Under the pieces are notes generated by a model. That model had not been told where the DNA came from and did not search any database. It saw only the letters and a program-made list of their open reading frames with translations. 64,000 nucleotides of DNA from Mycobacteriales bacterium (lineage in GTDB: Bacteria; Actinomycetota; Actinomycetes; Mycobacteriales; Mycobacteriaceae), in contig JAHABL010000004.1 of assembly GCA_018376445.1 (NCBI GenBank), positions 112,334-176,333 of the forward strand, written 5' to 3'. Of the stretch, positions 43,110 through 50,955 are shown in pieces. A program made the translations under genes and the position numbers. Position 1 is the stretch's first letter. Every line of letters starts with the position of its first letter.

Positions 43110-43205
43110 AACTTTGAGCCTACTGGACGCCACAGATAGCAGTACCGCCATCGAGGTGTAACAACGCTGTGAGAAGACAGTGTTCACTGATTTCAGCGGG
43201 GTGGG

Positions 43206-43937
43206 GTGCCAGCGGTCTCAACGGTGTGCGACACTACAGAGGTGACATCTCCTCGCCCGTCAGGCTCCCAATGTGCCCCCATAGTTCTCTTGGACTTGGA
43301 CGGTACCCTCATTGATTCTTTAGCAACTGTGCAGCAAACGCTCTGTTTGGCTGCCGATGCGCTAGGGAAAGAGCGTCCCTCTGCGGAATTTCTGAGATCG
43401 GTGGCTGGCCCTCCCATGCAAGTGACGATGGCTCGACTCGGATGGTCACCTGCCGAGGTTGACGCCGGAAAGCGTTTCTACTTCGACCACTACGACATTC
43501 ATATGTGGGACAAGTCGGAGCTTTTTCCCGGCATTGCTGATGCGCTGGCTGAACTGCGTGCACTGGGTTATGAGCTCTACCTGGCGACCTCTAAGCGGGA
43601 GGTTGTCGCATTTAAGACTGTCGCCCACGTTGGCATTGAAAAGCTCTTTAGCGGCATGGTAGGTGCGAACAATGACGGCACCACACGCCAAGCGAAGGCT
43701 GACGTCATTGCAGAGGCAATCCGTCAGGCCGGAGATGACCCGCTACGTCCCCGCCGACGTTATGTGATGGTGGGTGATCGTATTCACGACGTGGAAGGGG
43801 CCGCTGTCTTCGGTATCGACACTATTCTCTGCACGTGGGGTACTGGTTCTGCTGCAGAGTGGGGGCATGCCACTCATACTATCGACAGCGTCGCGGAGCT
43901 TCCCCAAGCAGTCCAGGAGTTACTGCCGCGAGAATAA
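43206..43937 (+). CDS. HAD-superfamily hydrolase (PtkA/Gph-like, Rv2232)
   Basis: A 243-residue haloacid dehalogenase-type protein. It shows the nucleophile Asp in VLLDLDGTLIDSL, a helical cap, the second motif LATSKRE, the Lys in RQAKADVI and the acidic motif MVGDRIHDVEGA. The positional orthologue in M. tuberculosis (PtkA) is reported as a tyrosine kinase, but the residues here are those of a phosphatase. The GTG start is approximate. The last 59 bases overlap the end of cobD on the other strand. Confidence 0.85.
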   Translation: MPAVSTVCDTTEVTSPRPSGSQCAPIVLLDLDGTLIDSLATVQQTLCLAADALGKERPSAEFLRSVAGPPMQVTMARLGWSPAEVDAGKRFYFDHYDIHMWDKSELFPGIADALAELRALGYELYLATSKREVVAFKTVAHVGIEKLFSGMVGANNDGTTRQAKADVIAEAIRQAGDDPLRPRRRYVMVGDRIHDVEGAAVFGIDTILCTWGTGSAAEWGHATHTIDSVAELPQAVQELLPRE

Positions 43938-44853
43938 GTGCTACACACAGTCCCGCCCACTGGAGGTTACCGGAGAGCCGCACTGCCGCAGCAAGATCCT
44001 CACAGGTCGGTGCTGGGCCATTCCCTAAACGCGGTCGGTTCTCTACACCATAATCATATATCGTCTCCCCACCTAATGTTATTCCTAAGGCACCCGCATA
44101 GGCCGCCTCTACTACTCCCGCATTAGGGCTGGGATGCGCGCGAGCATCACGACGACACAGATGCAGAATCTCTTGTGCTCGATGAGGAACAATAGCTGCA
44201 GTAAGAAGAGCTGTGAGACGCGCAGGCACAAAATTCGCCACATCGTCCATTCGTGCACTTGCCCACCCAAAATTGTGGTACTGCGCAGAGCGATAGCCGA
44301 CCATGGCATCAAGAGTGTTGGTGGCGCGGTACCAGAGAAGCCCTGGAAGCCCTGCTAGTCCTCCCCAGAAGAGTGCCCCAATGGTCGCGTCGGATGTGTT
44401 TTCTGCCAGGGACTCGACGGTTGCGCGGACAATACCTTCCGTGTCGAGATACTGGGGGTCCCGCGAGCACAGAGATGGAACGAGCTCCCGAGCTCTCACC
44501 AGATCGCCGTCGCGCAGTCGTTGTTCCATCTCACGCCCAACTCGTTGAAGAGTGGTTCCACCCAATACTGCCCAGGTCCCAGCAGCGAGTAGACCTATGT
44601 GGAGAAGCGGGCGTGAACGGCCGGCTCGCTGGATCATGACAGCGGCAGCGGTGGGTACCCCACTCGAGATGAGATAGTAGAGCACGCCTCGTGGCCGAGA
44701 TGAGGCGTAGATACAAGACTCCAACCGTTCTGCTCTGCGTCCGAAGAACGCCACCGGGTGATACTGGCTAGGGTCAGCAAATAGGCGGTCGAGAAGGAAT
44801 CCGAGCGTGAGACCACTCACTCGATTTATTCGTTTCACTGAATAACTATTCAC
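43879..44853 (-). CDS. cobD: Adenosylcobinamide-phosphate synthase (CbiB/CobD)
   Basis: Membrane enzyme that attaches aminopropanol (phosphate) to adenosylcobyric acid. The 324-residue, multi-helix protein has LLDRLFADPSQYHPVAFFGR, SLCSRDPQYLDTEGIVRATV, SLAENTSDATIGALFWG, the NTLDAMVGYRS segment and HPSPNAGVVEAAYAGALG. With cobC and cobUTS it would complete the last steps of cobalamin assembly from cobyric acid. Corrin-ring genes are not in the window. It overlaps the convergent HAD gene by 59 bases. Confidence 0.93.
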   Translation of the reverse strand: MNSYSVKRINRVSGLTLGFLLDRLFADPSQYHPVAFFGRRAERLESCIYASSRPRGVLYYLISSGVPTAAAVMIQRAGRSRPLLHIGLLAAGTWAVLGGTTLQRVGREMEQRLRDGDLVRARELVPSLCSRDPQYLDTEGIVRATVESLAENTSDATIGALFWGGLAGLPGLLWYRATNTLDAMVGYRSAQYHNFGWASARMDDVANFVPARLTALLTAAIVPHRAQEILHLCRRDARAHPSPNAGVVEAAYAGALGITLGGETIYDYGVENRPRLGNGPAPTCEDLAAAVRLSGNLQWAGLCVALILAAVTPGLLGEAPRRCR

Positions 44854-44855
44854 TT

Positions 44856-45176
44856 CTAATGAGCATAGCTAAAGTAGTAGCCCACGATGACGAGAAGGAA
44901 GACTATGGCAGCGATGATCATGCCCACTGCCAGAGGAGAAAAGGGGTGCCGACTACGGATAATGCCGACAGACCCGCCTGCCGTCAGATAGGTGGCAATC
45001 AGTCCGATAAGTGGGATTACTGGGGTCCATTCTGTGGGATTAATAATTGAGTGAGAAATCGTAGAAACTAGTGTCACACCGAGAATAAAAAGCAAGCCCG
45101 TAATGCCTGTTCCCACCAACACGCCCCCGAGCACCATACCCGCGCTGATAAGTACATTCCTGACTTGTGCGTTCAT
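44856..45176 (-). CDS. Small membrane protein of unknown function
   Basis: A 106-residue protein with three predicted membrane helices (around ISAGMVLGGVLVGTGITGLLF, VIPLIGLIATYLTAGGSVG and LAVGMIIAAIVFLLVIVGYYF) and almost no soluble part. No family was recognised. GAGAGGA lies 6 bases before the ATG. Its leader contains a terminator-like hairpin, with a DtxR/IdeR-like box further upstream, so expression may be conditional. cobD follows 2 bases after its stop and may be co-transcribed. Confidence 0.65.
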   Translation of the reverse strand: MNAQVRNVLISAGMVLGGVLVGTGITGLLFILGVTLVSTISHSIINPTEWTPVIPLIGLIATYLTAGGSVGIIRSRHPFSPLAVGMIIAAIVFLLVIVGYYFSYAH

Positions 45177-45194
45177 AAAAGTCCTCTCGCGGAT

Positions 45195-45241
45195 GAAAAA
45201 AGCCCCCTCTCAGGATAACTGAGAGTTCCGTTAGGAGGGCT
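45195..45241 (-). terminator. Terminator-like leader hairpin before the small membrane protein gene
   Basis: On the minus strand CTCTCAG-TTATC-CTGAGAG is followed by GGGGGCTTTTTTC, with AGCCC/GGGCT able to close an outer stem. It ends only 18 bases before the start codon, with no gene ahead of it on this strand. That is the layout of a transcription attenuator or of a very short RNA. Confidence 0.6.
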
Positions 45242-45278
45242 GTCACTTATTCCCTCTAAATCCCGACAACAGGCTGAC

Positions 45279-45297
45279 TTAGGATCGCCTTACCTGC
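45279..45297. promoter_or_regulatory. DtxR/IdeR-like iron box upstream of the receiver-nuo operon
   Basis: TTAGGATCGCCTTACCTGC agrees with the 19-bp consensus TTAGGTTAGCCTAACCTAA at 14 positions, the best match noticed in the window. It lies 66 bases before the receiver gene and about 100 bases before the minus-strand membrane protein gene, so it could control either. Confidence 0.5.
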
Positions 45298-45351
45298 AGA
45301 TTTAGCTGAAACTCCTTGCCCATTGATGCATAAAATGAGGCATCTTCTCGG

Positions 45352-45357
45352 TAGGCT
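45352..45357 (+). promoter_or_regulatory. -10 element (TAGGCT) for a leaderless receiver gene transcript
   Basis: TAGGCT is followed by exactly 6 bases and then the ATG at 45364, with no ribosome-binding site. This is the same layout as before the DUF3043 gene. Confidence 0.45.
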
Positions 45358-45363
45358 AATCAC

Positions 45364-45789
45364 ATGCCTGATAACACTGTGACTACTCGCACAGACTCAT
45401 CCTCCACGGTGCTGCGCATTGCGGTTTATTCTGATCGCCCGCAATTGCGAGAGGACGTACATTCAGCATTCGGCACTTCTATTTCCGCAGATCTGCCCCC
45501 CGTTGAATTGGTCGATTTTGCCACTGGTCCGGCACTTATGCGTGCCCTTCACAACAAGGAAATCGATCTCTGCCTTCTCGATGGCGAAGCCGCCCCGTTT
45601 GGTGGTATGGGCCTGAGTTACCAAATTAATGCCGAAGTGGAGGATCACCCGCCGCTTCTCGTTCTCCTGCAACGACGTGACGATGCATGGCTATCTACCT
45701 GGAGTAAGGCGGATGCTGTCTACCTTCTCCCCGTTGATCCCATCGATCTGCCCCTCGCTGCGGCGAATCTCCTCCGCCCGGGTAAGTAG
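45364..45789 (+). CDS. Atypical single-domain response-regulator-like protein (Rv3143-like)
   Basis: A 141-residue protein with a receiver-like pattern: LRIAVYSDRPQLREDV (strand 1 and acidic residue), DLCLLDGEAAP (strand 3 with the Asp at the phospho-acceptor place), PPLLVLLQRRDD and a final AVYLLPVDPIDLPLAAANLL. The conserved Lys that precedes Pro in strand 5 is replaced (L-L-P), and the acidic pair at strand 1 is reduced, so normal phosphorylation is doubtful. No output domain is present. In M. tuberculosis Rv3143 likewise lies just before nuoA. Here the gap to nuoA is 78 bases and co-transcription is likely. Confidence 0.8.
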   Translation: MPDNTVTTRTDSSSTVLRIAVYSDRPQLREDVHSAFGTSISADLPPVELVDFATGPALMRALHNKEIDLCLLDGEAAPFGGMGLSYQINAEVEDHPPLLVLLQRRDDAWLSTWSKADAVYLLPVDPIDLPLAAANLLRPGK

Positions 45790-45867
45790 CCAGAGCTTTT
45801 CGATCTGCTACCCAGGTACGGACCTCTTATCTCCTTAACTGACACTCACGTGTGAGAGGAAACCGAC

Positions 45868-46227
45868 GTGTCGTATTACATTCCCATTCTGGCAATGGTG
45901 ATCATTGCAGCGCTGTTTGTGCTGGTGATGGTAGGCGCCTCAGTCATCATCGGCCCCCACCGCTACAACAAGTCCAAGTATGACGTCTACGAGTGCGGTG
46001 TGGACGCAGTGGACCGCCCCGAAAATGGCGGCCGTATGTCCCTCAAGTACTTCACCATCGCCATGATGTTCCTCATCTTCGACGTTGAAACCATCTTCTT
46101 GTTCCCTTGGGCAATTGCCTTCGACAAGATGGGCTGGTTCCTCCTCGTGGAGATGCTCCTGTTCGTGGCCACCCTCTTGGTTGCCTACATCTACGTGTGG
46201 CGCCGAGGAGGACTGAACTGGGAATAA
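45868..46227 (+). CDS. nuoA: NADH-quinone oxidoreductase subunit A
   Basis: Membrane subunit of complex I at the join between the arms. The 119-residue protein has three helices, and the conserved loop KYDVYECGVDAVDRPENGGR followed by SLKYFTIAMMFLIFDVE, where the acidic residues sit near the quinone path. GAGAGGAAACCGAC precedes the GTG start. First of fourteen nuo genes in the usual order. Confidence 0.96.
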   Translation: MSYYIPILAMVIIAALFVLVMVGASVIIGPHRYNKSKYDVYECGVDAVDRPENGGRMSLKYFTIAMMFLIFDVETIFLFPWAIAFDKMGWFLLVEMLLFVATLLVAYIYVWRRGGLNWE

Positions 46228-46277
46228 ACCACGTCTTGCTTTTCACTATCTACCCAATTAAGTGACTGGAATTCGAA

Positions 46278-46850
46278 ATGGGAATTGAAGACAAACTTTC
46301 AGGTGGCTTTGTAACCACCACCACAGAATGGCTGTTTGGCCTCACCCGCGAGTGGTCAGTCTGGCCCGTCACCTTCGGCCTTGCCTGCTGCGCATTTGAG
46401 ATGATGTCCTATGCAGGCCCGCGTTTCGACGCCTCCCGTTGGGGACAGGAAGTATTCCGTGCTTCCCCGCGCCAATCTGACCTCATGATCATCTCTGGCC
46501 GTGTGAGCCAGAAGATGGCCCCCATCATGCGCCGCGTGTACGACCAGATGCCCGACCCCAAGTGGGTTATCGCCATGGGTGCGTGCTCCTCCTCGGGCGG
46601 CGTCTTTAACAACTACGCCATCGTGCAGGGTGCCGACCACGTCGTCCCGGTAGACCTTTACATTCCTGGCTGCCCGCCGCGCCCCGACATGCTGATCGAC
46701 GCCTCCTTCAAGCTGCGCGCCATGATCGCCAAGAAGACCCAACTCGGTGAAAAGCACATCATCGCCGACGAGCAGGCTAAGGAAGCCGCTGCTCTCGCCG
46801 GTGAAGTTCGTGTCGCCGAGGAGAAACTCATCCGGATGAAGAAGAAGTAA
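46278..46850 (+). CDS. nuoB: NADH-quinone oxidoreductase subunit B
   Basis: Carries cluster N2, the last Fe-S centre before quinone. The 190-residue protein has the adjacent cysteines in LACCAFEMMSYAGPRFD, GACSSSGGVFNNYA and the final ligand in YIPGCPPRPDML. The C-terminus adds an acidic/basic helix (about 155-190) beyond the core. 50 bases separate it from nuoA. Confidence 0.97.
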   Translation: MGIEDKLSGGFVTTTTEWLFGLTREWSVWPVTFGLACCAFEMMSYAGPRFDASRWGQEVFRASPRQSDLMIISGRVSQKMAPIMRRVYDQMPDPKWVIAMGACSSSGGVFNNYAIVQGADHVVPVDLYIPGCPPRPDMLIDASFKLRAMIAKKTQLGEKHIIADEQAKEAAALAGEVRVAEEKLIRMKKK

Positions 46851-46864
46851 GAAGGGAGGAGCGC

Positions 46865-47572
46865 ATGACTGACAACCCCCAGAACACTGAAGACCAGACC
46901 GACGTGGCAGGTTCTCCAAACCCTGCAGCCAGCTGGACACCCTTCGCGGCAAAGCAAGGTATGTGGTCTGATGGAACCGGAGACACCTCCGGCTTTTCGC
47001 ATATCGTGCGTCTGCCTGCTCGCATCGTTCCTCTCTCCCGTCCCTTCGGCGGAGAGCTCGACGCGATTTTTGACCGCCTGTTTGAGCTAGTTCCCGAAGT
47101 TGCTGACTCGCCCGTCACCAACTTCACCGACATGCCCACTATCTACATCCCGCGCGAGCACCTGCTGAAGACCATGCAGGCGCTACGTGACGATGCAGAA
47201 CTGCGCTACGAAGTGTGCTCCTCGGTTTCCGGAGTGCACTACCCCGCAGAAAAGGATGCCGAGCTCCACAGCGTTTACCACCTGCTCTCTATGACCTACA
47301 ACCGCCGCCTGCGCGTCGAGGTCGTCTGCCCCGAGTCCGAACCCCACATTCCCTCCGTGGTCACCGTTTACCCCATGGTGAACTACCACGAGCGCGAAAC
47401 CTGGGACATGTTCGGCATTATCTTTGACGGACACCCTGGCCTTACCCGCATCCTCATGCCGGACGATTGGCAAGGCCACCCGCAGCGGAAGGACTACCAG
47501 CTCGGTGGTATCCCGGTCGAATTCCACGGCACTGAAGTGCCGCCGGCGGAACAACGGAGGAGTTACCGCTAA
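46865..47572 (+). CDS. nuoC: NADH-quinone oxidoreductase subunit C
   Basis: A 235-residue peripheral-arm subunit of the 30-kDa family. The signature is ERETWDMFGIIFDGHPGLTRILMPDDWQGHPQRKD. The N-terminal 60 residues are a loosely conserved extension, common in actinobacteria. Its stop and the nuoD start overlap as TAATG. GAAGGGAGGAG gives a strong ribosome site. Confidence 0.96.
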   Translation: MTDNPQNTEDQTDVAGSPNPAASWTPFAAKQGMWSDGTGDTSGFSHIVRLPARIVPLSRPFGGELDAIFDRLFELVPEVADSPVTNFTDMPTIYIPREHLLKTMQALRDDAELRYEVCSSVSGVHYPAEKDAELHSVYHLLSMTYNRRLRVEVVCPESEPHIPSVVTVYPMVNYHERETWDMFGIIFDGHPGLTRILMPDDWQGHPQRKDYQLGGIPVEFHGTEVPPAEQRRSYR

Positions 47573-48942
47573 TGTCTGTCCCTGAAAAGAACTTCACCTC
47601 ACCGACGGGCGTAACGTCCGTCGAACAGCTCTTTGAAGCCGATCCGAACACGGTTGAGCTCACTGCCGAAGGTGGCGACTGGCAGGAGATCGTCGATCGC
47701 CAAATCCAGGAACAAAGTAGCCGCATGATCATTAACATGGGTCCTGCTCACCCCTCGACCCACGGCGTTATGCGGTTGTGCCTCGAACTAGACGGCGACA
47801 TCGTCACCAACCTCCGCCCGGCCATTGGCTACCTGCATACCGGCATCGAGAAAACCTGCGAAGCCCGCACCTGGACCCAGGGCTCTACCCTGGTCACCCG
47901 TGCCGACTACGTAGCGCCTCTCTTCAACGAAGCCGTCTACGTTATGGCTGTCGAAGAAGTCCTCGGCGTCACCAACGAGATCCCGGAGCGCGCCAACATC
48001 ATTCGCGTGCTCATGCTGGAGCTCAACCGCATCGCATCCCACCTGGTCGCCCTTGGCACCGGCGGTAACGAGCTCGGTGGTGTGACACTGCTGACTAACG
48101 GCCTCCGTGACCGTGAAATGATCCTCGACTTCTTCGAGGCCATCTCCGGTCTGCGCATGAACCATGCTTTCCTGCGCCCCGGTGGTGTCGCCAATGACCT
48201 GCCGGATTACGGCTTGGACAAGCTGGATGAGACCCTCGACTGGTTGGATGCTCGACTGCCCGACTTCGACAAGATGTGCAACGACAACCCCATCTTGAAG
48301 AAACGTATGCTCGGCATCAGCTACCTCGACCTCACCGGTTGTATGGCGCTTGGCGTCACCGGCCCCCGACTACGCGCCGCTGGCGTGGAATGGGACCTCC
48401 GGAAGAAGCAGCCCCACCTCGGATACGAAACCTACGACTTCGACATTCCGGTCTGGGACACCTGCGACGCCTACGGCGCCTTCCGTGTTCGCCTCGCCGA
48501 AATGTACGAATCCCTGAAGATCTGCCGGCAGTGCCGCGATCGTCTCGCCGACACACAGGGCCAACCCTTCATGATTGAAGATCCGAAGATCTCGCGCCCC
48601 GCCAACCTCGCCGTGTACAACGACGGTCAAGGCAACTCCTTTGAGCACGTGCGCAAGATTATGGGTGAGGACATGGAATCCCTCATTCACCACTTCAAGC
48701 TGGTGACTGAAGGCATCAAAGTTCCGGCTGGACAGGCCTACGTTGCAACCGAGAGCCCCAAGGGAGAACTCGCGTGCCACGTCGTGTCCGATGGCGGAAC
48801 TCATCCTTACCGTGTTCACCTGCGTGACCCTGGATTCCACCACCTGCAGGCCCTCCCCGCCATGTGTGAGGGCGGCATGCTGTCCGATATCGTCGTCGCG
48901 GTCGGTAGTATCGACCCCGTTCTGGGAGGTGTTGACCGGTGA
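47572..48942 (+). CDS. nuoD: NADH-quinone oxidoreductase subunit D
   Basis: A 49-kDa-family subunit, 456 residues, which forms the quinone pocket with NuoB. It shows MGPAHPSTHGVMRL (the quinone-site His), GYLHTGIEKTCEARTW, LELNRIASHLVALG and the C-terminal MLSDIVVAVGSIDPVLGGVDR. A 45-residue N-terminal extension precedes the core. nuoE overlaps its stop. Confidence 0.97.
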   Translation: MSVPEKNFTSPTGVTSVEQLFEADPNTVELTAEGGDWQEIVDRQIQEQSSRMIINMGPAHPSTHGVMRLCLELDGDIVTNLRPAIGYLHTGIEKTCEARTWTQGSTLVTRADYVAPLFNEAVYVMAVEEVLGVTNEIPERANIIRVLMLELNRIASHLVALGTGGNELGGVTLLTNGLRDREMILDFFEAISGLRMNHAFLRPGGVANDLPDYGLDKLDETLDWLDARLPDFDKMCNDNPILKKRMLGISYLDLTGCMALGVTGPRLRAAGVEWDLRKKQPHLGYETYDFDIPVWDTCDAYGAFRVRLAEMYESLKICRQCRDRLADTQGQPFMIEDPKISRPANLAVYNDGQGNSFEHVRKIMGEDMESLIHHFKLVTEGIKVPAGQAYVATESPKGELACHVVSDGGTHPYRVHLRDPGFHHLQALPAMCEGGMLSDIVVAVGSIDPVLGGVDR

Positions 48943-49637
48943 TTGAAGCCCACTTTGTCTCCAAGTTCGACGATGCTGATGCTGTCGACATGAGCGACAC
49001 CACCACCAGCATCACCGAAGAAAATATCAAAGAACTGCAGATCCTGGCCGATCGCTATCCGCACGCCCAGTCTGCCATCATTCCCATGCTGCACCTCGTG
49101 CAGAGTATCGATGGAAAAGTCAGCGGCGAAGGCGTCCGCCATATTGCCCGCATCCTCGATATTCCCGAAGCCGTTGTGCTGGGTGTCGTTACCTTTTACA
49201 CCATGTTCCACAAGGATGAGGTCGGCAAGCATCTTATCGGTGTCTGCACCACCTCCCTGTGCGCAGTGATGGGTGGCGACCTCGTTTACGAGACCGTACG
49301 CAAGCACCTCGGCCTCGACGGCGAAGGAACCACTGAAGACGGAGCCTTCACACTCGAACGTGTGGAATGCAACGCCGCCTGCGACTTTGCCCCCGTCATG
49401 ATGCTGAACTGGGAGTACATGGACAACATGACTCCTCGCAAGGCTGTTGAGATCCTCGACAAGCTGCGCAACGACGAAGAAGTTCACTCCACCCGTGGTC
49501 CGCAGATCACCTCGTGGCGTGACAACGAGCGCGTCCTCGCCGGCTTCAACGACGGTCGCAGCGACGAAGGCCCCGCTGCTGGCCACGCTTCTTTGGCAGG
49601 CTGGCGCATTGCGTATGATGTGAAGGAAGGTGAGTAA
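48939..49637 (+). CDS. nuoE: NADH-quinone oxidoreductase subunit E
   Basis: A 24-kDa-family subunit with one 2Fe-2S cluster (N1a). Ligands are seen as C-x4-C in GVCTTSLCAVMGG and C-x3-C in VECNAACDFAP. The 232-residue protein is longer than the E. coli form by an N-terminal acidic stretch and a C-terminal tail, as in mycobacteria. GTG start with GGAGG, overlapping the nuoD stop. Confidence 0.95.
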   Translation: MIEAHFVSKFDDADAVDMSDTTTSITEENIKELQILADRYPHAQSAIIPMLHLVQSIDGKVSGEGVRHIARILDIPEAVVLGVVTFYTMFHKDEVGKHLIGVCTTSLCAVMGGDLVYETVRKHLGLDGEGTTEDGAFTLERVECNAACDFAPVMMLNWEYMDNMTPRKAVEILDKLRNDEEVHSTRGPQITSWRDNERVLAGFNDGRSDEGPAAGHASLAGWRIAYDVKEGE

Positions 49638-49638
49638 C

Positions 49639-50955
49639 GTGTCGAGTGAACTCCTTACTCCCATCCTCTCCGCACACTGGGGCGATGAAACGCCGTGGAA
49701 GCTGGAGAGCTACAAGTCCCACGAAGGATACGACGCACTTCGTAAAGCCCTGAGTATGGAACCCGCCGAGGTTCTCAGCCTGGTGAAAGATTCTGGACTC
49801 CGCGGACGCGGTGGTGCAGGATTCCCCACCGGTATGAAGTGGTCGTTCGTTCCGCAGAACAATCCCAAGCCCAAGTACCTCGTCGTCAATGGTGACGAGT
49901 CCGAGCCTGGTACCTGCAAAGACATGCCCCTGATCATGGCTAGTCCGCACACCCTGGTAGAAGGCGCACTCATCGCCTGCTACGCATTCGGTGCCGAGCA
50001 AGCCTTTATCTACCTCCGCGGTGAGGTAGCCCACGTGGCACGTCGCCTCCAGCAGGCCATTCAGGAAGCTTACGATGCCGGCCTGGCTGGTGACGACGTC
50101 CTCGGTACTGGCAAGCGTCTCCACGTTATGGTTCACTCTGGTGCCGGCGCTTACATCTGTGGTGAGGAAACTGCCCTTCTCAACTCGCTGGAAGGCAAGC
50201 GTGGGCACCCGCGTCTGCGCCCGCCGTTCCCTGCAGTGGAAGGCCTCTACGCCTCTCCCACTGTTATTAACAACGTCGAGTCCATCTCTTCTGTTCCCGC
50301 GATTATCCGCAAGGGTGCCGAATGGTACAGCTCGATGGGTACCGAAAAGTCCAAGGGTGCCACCATCTACTCGCTGTCCGGACACGTGAAGAACCCGGGC
50401 CAGTACGAGGCACCGCTGGGCATCACCTTGCGTGAACTGCTTGAGCTATCAGGCGGTATGCGTGATGGACACGAACTGAAGTTCTGGACTCCGGGCGGTT
50501 CATCCACCCCCATCCTCACGGCGGAACACCTCGATGTACCGCTGGATTACGAGGGGGTGGCAGGTGCCGGCTCCATGCTGGGCACTAAAGCCCTCCAGAT
50601 TTTCGACGAGACTACTTCAGTAGTCCGCACAACCACTCGTTTTATCGAGTTTTACAAGCACGAATCTTGTGGCAAGTGCACCCCGTGCCGTGAAGGCACC
50701 TGGTGGCTCGTACAGCTGCTGCAGCGCCTCGAGCGCGGCGAAGGCAAGCCGGGCGATGTCGACAAGTTGCTGAGTATTGCCGGGAATATCGGCGGCAAGT
50801 CCTTCTGTGCCCTCGCAGATGGCGCTGTCGCCTGTGTCACCAGTGCCGTCAAGCACTTCCGTGAGGAGTTTGAGGCCGGTTACACCACCCCCGCTTGGGA
50901 GCTCCTGCCCTACGAGGCCAGTGCGCTCTTTAGTGATGAGGAGAAGGTTCAATGA
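49639..50955 (+). CDS. nuoF: NADH-quinone oxidoreductase subunit F
   Basis: NADH-oxidising subunit with FMN and a 4Fe-4S cluster (N3). It shows the NADH/FMN loops RGRGGAGFPTGMKWSF and GAGAYICGEETALLNSLEG, and cluster ligands in HESCGKCTPCREGTWW plus CALADGAV. The GTG at 49639 has GGAAGG at 8 bases; a GTG at 49630 lies too close to that site. About 438 residues, normal length. Its end overlaps nuoG (ATGA). Confidence 0.95.
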   Translation: MSSELLTPILSAHWGDETPWKLESYKSHEGYDALRKALSMEPAEVLSLVKDSGLRGRGGAGFPTGMKWSFVPQNNPKPKYLVVNGDESEPGTCKDMPLIMASPHTLVEGALIACYAFGAEQAFIYLRGEVAHVARRLQQAIQEAYDAGLAGDDVLGTGKRLHVMVHSGAGAYICGEETALLNSLEGKRGHPRLRPPFPAVEGLYASPTVINNVESISSVPAIIRKGAEWYSSMGTEKSKGATIYSLSGHVKNPGQYEAPLGITLRELLELSGGMRDGHELKFWTPGGSSTPILTAEHLDVPLDYEGVAGAGSMLGTKALQIFDETTSVVRTTTRFIEFYKHESCGKCTPCREGTWWLVQLLQRLERGEGKPGDVDKLLSIAGNIGGKSFCALADGAVACVTSAVKHFREEFEAGYTTPAWELLPYEASALFSDEEKVQ

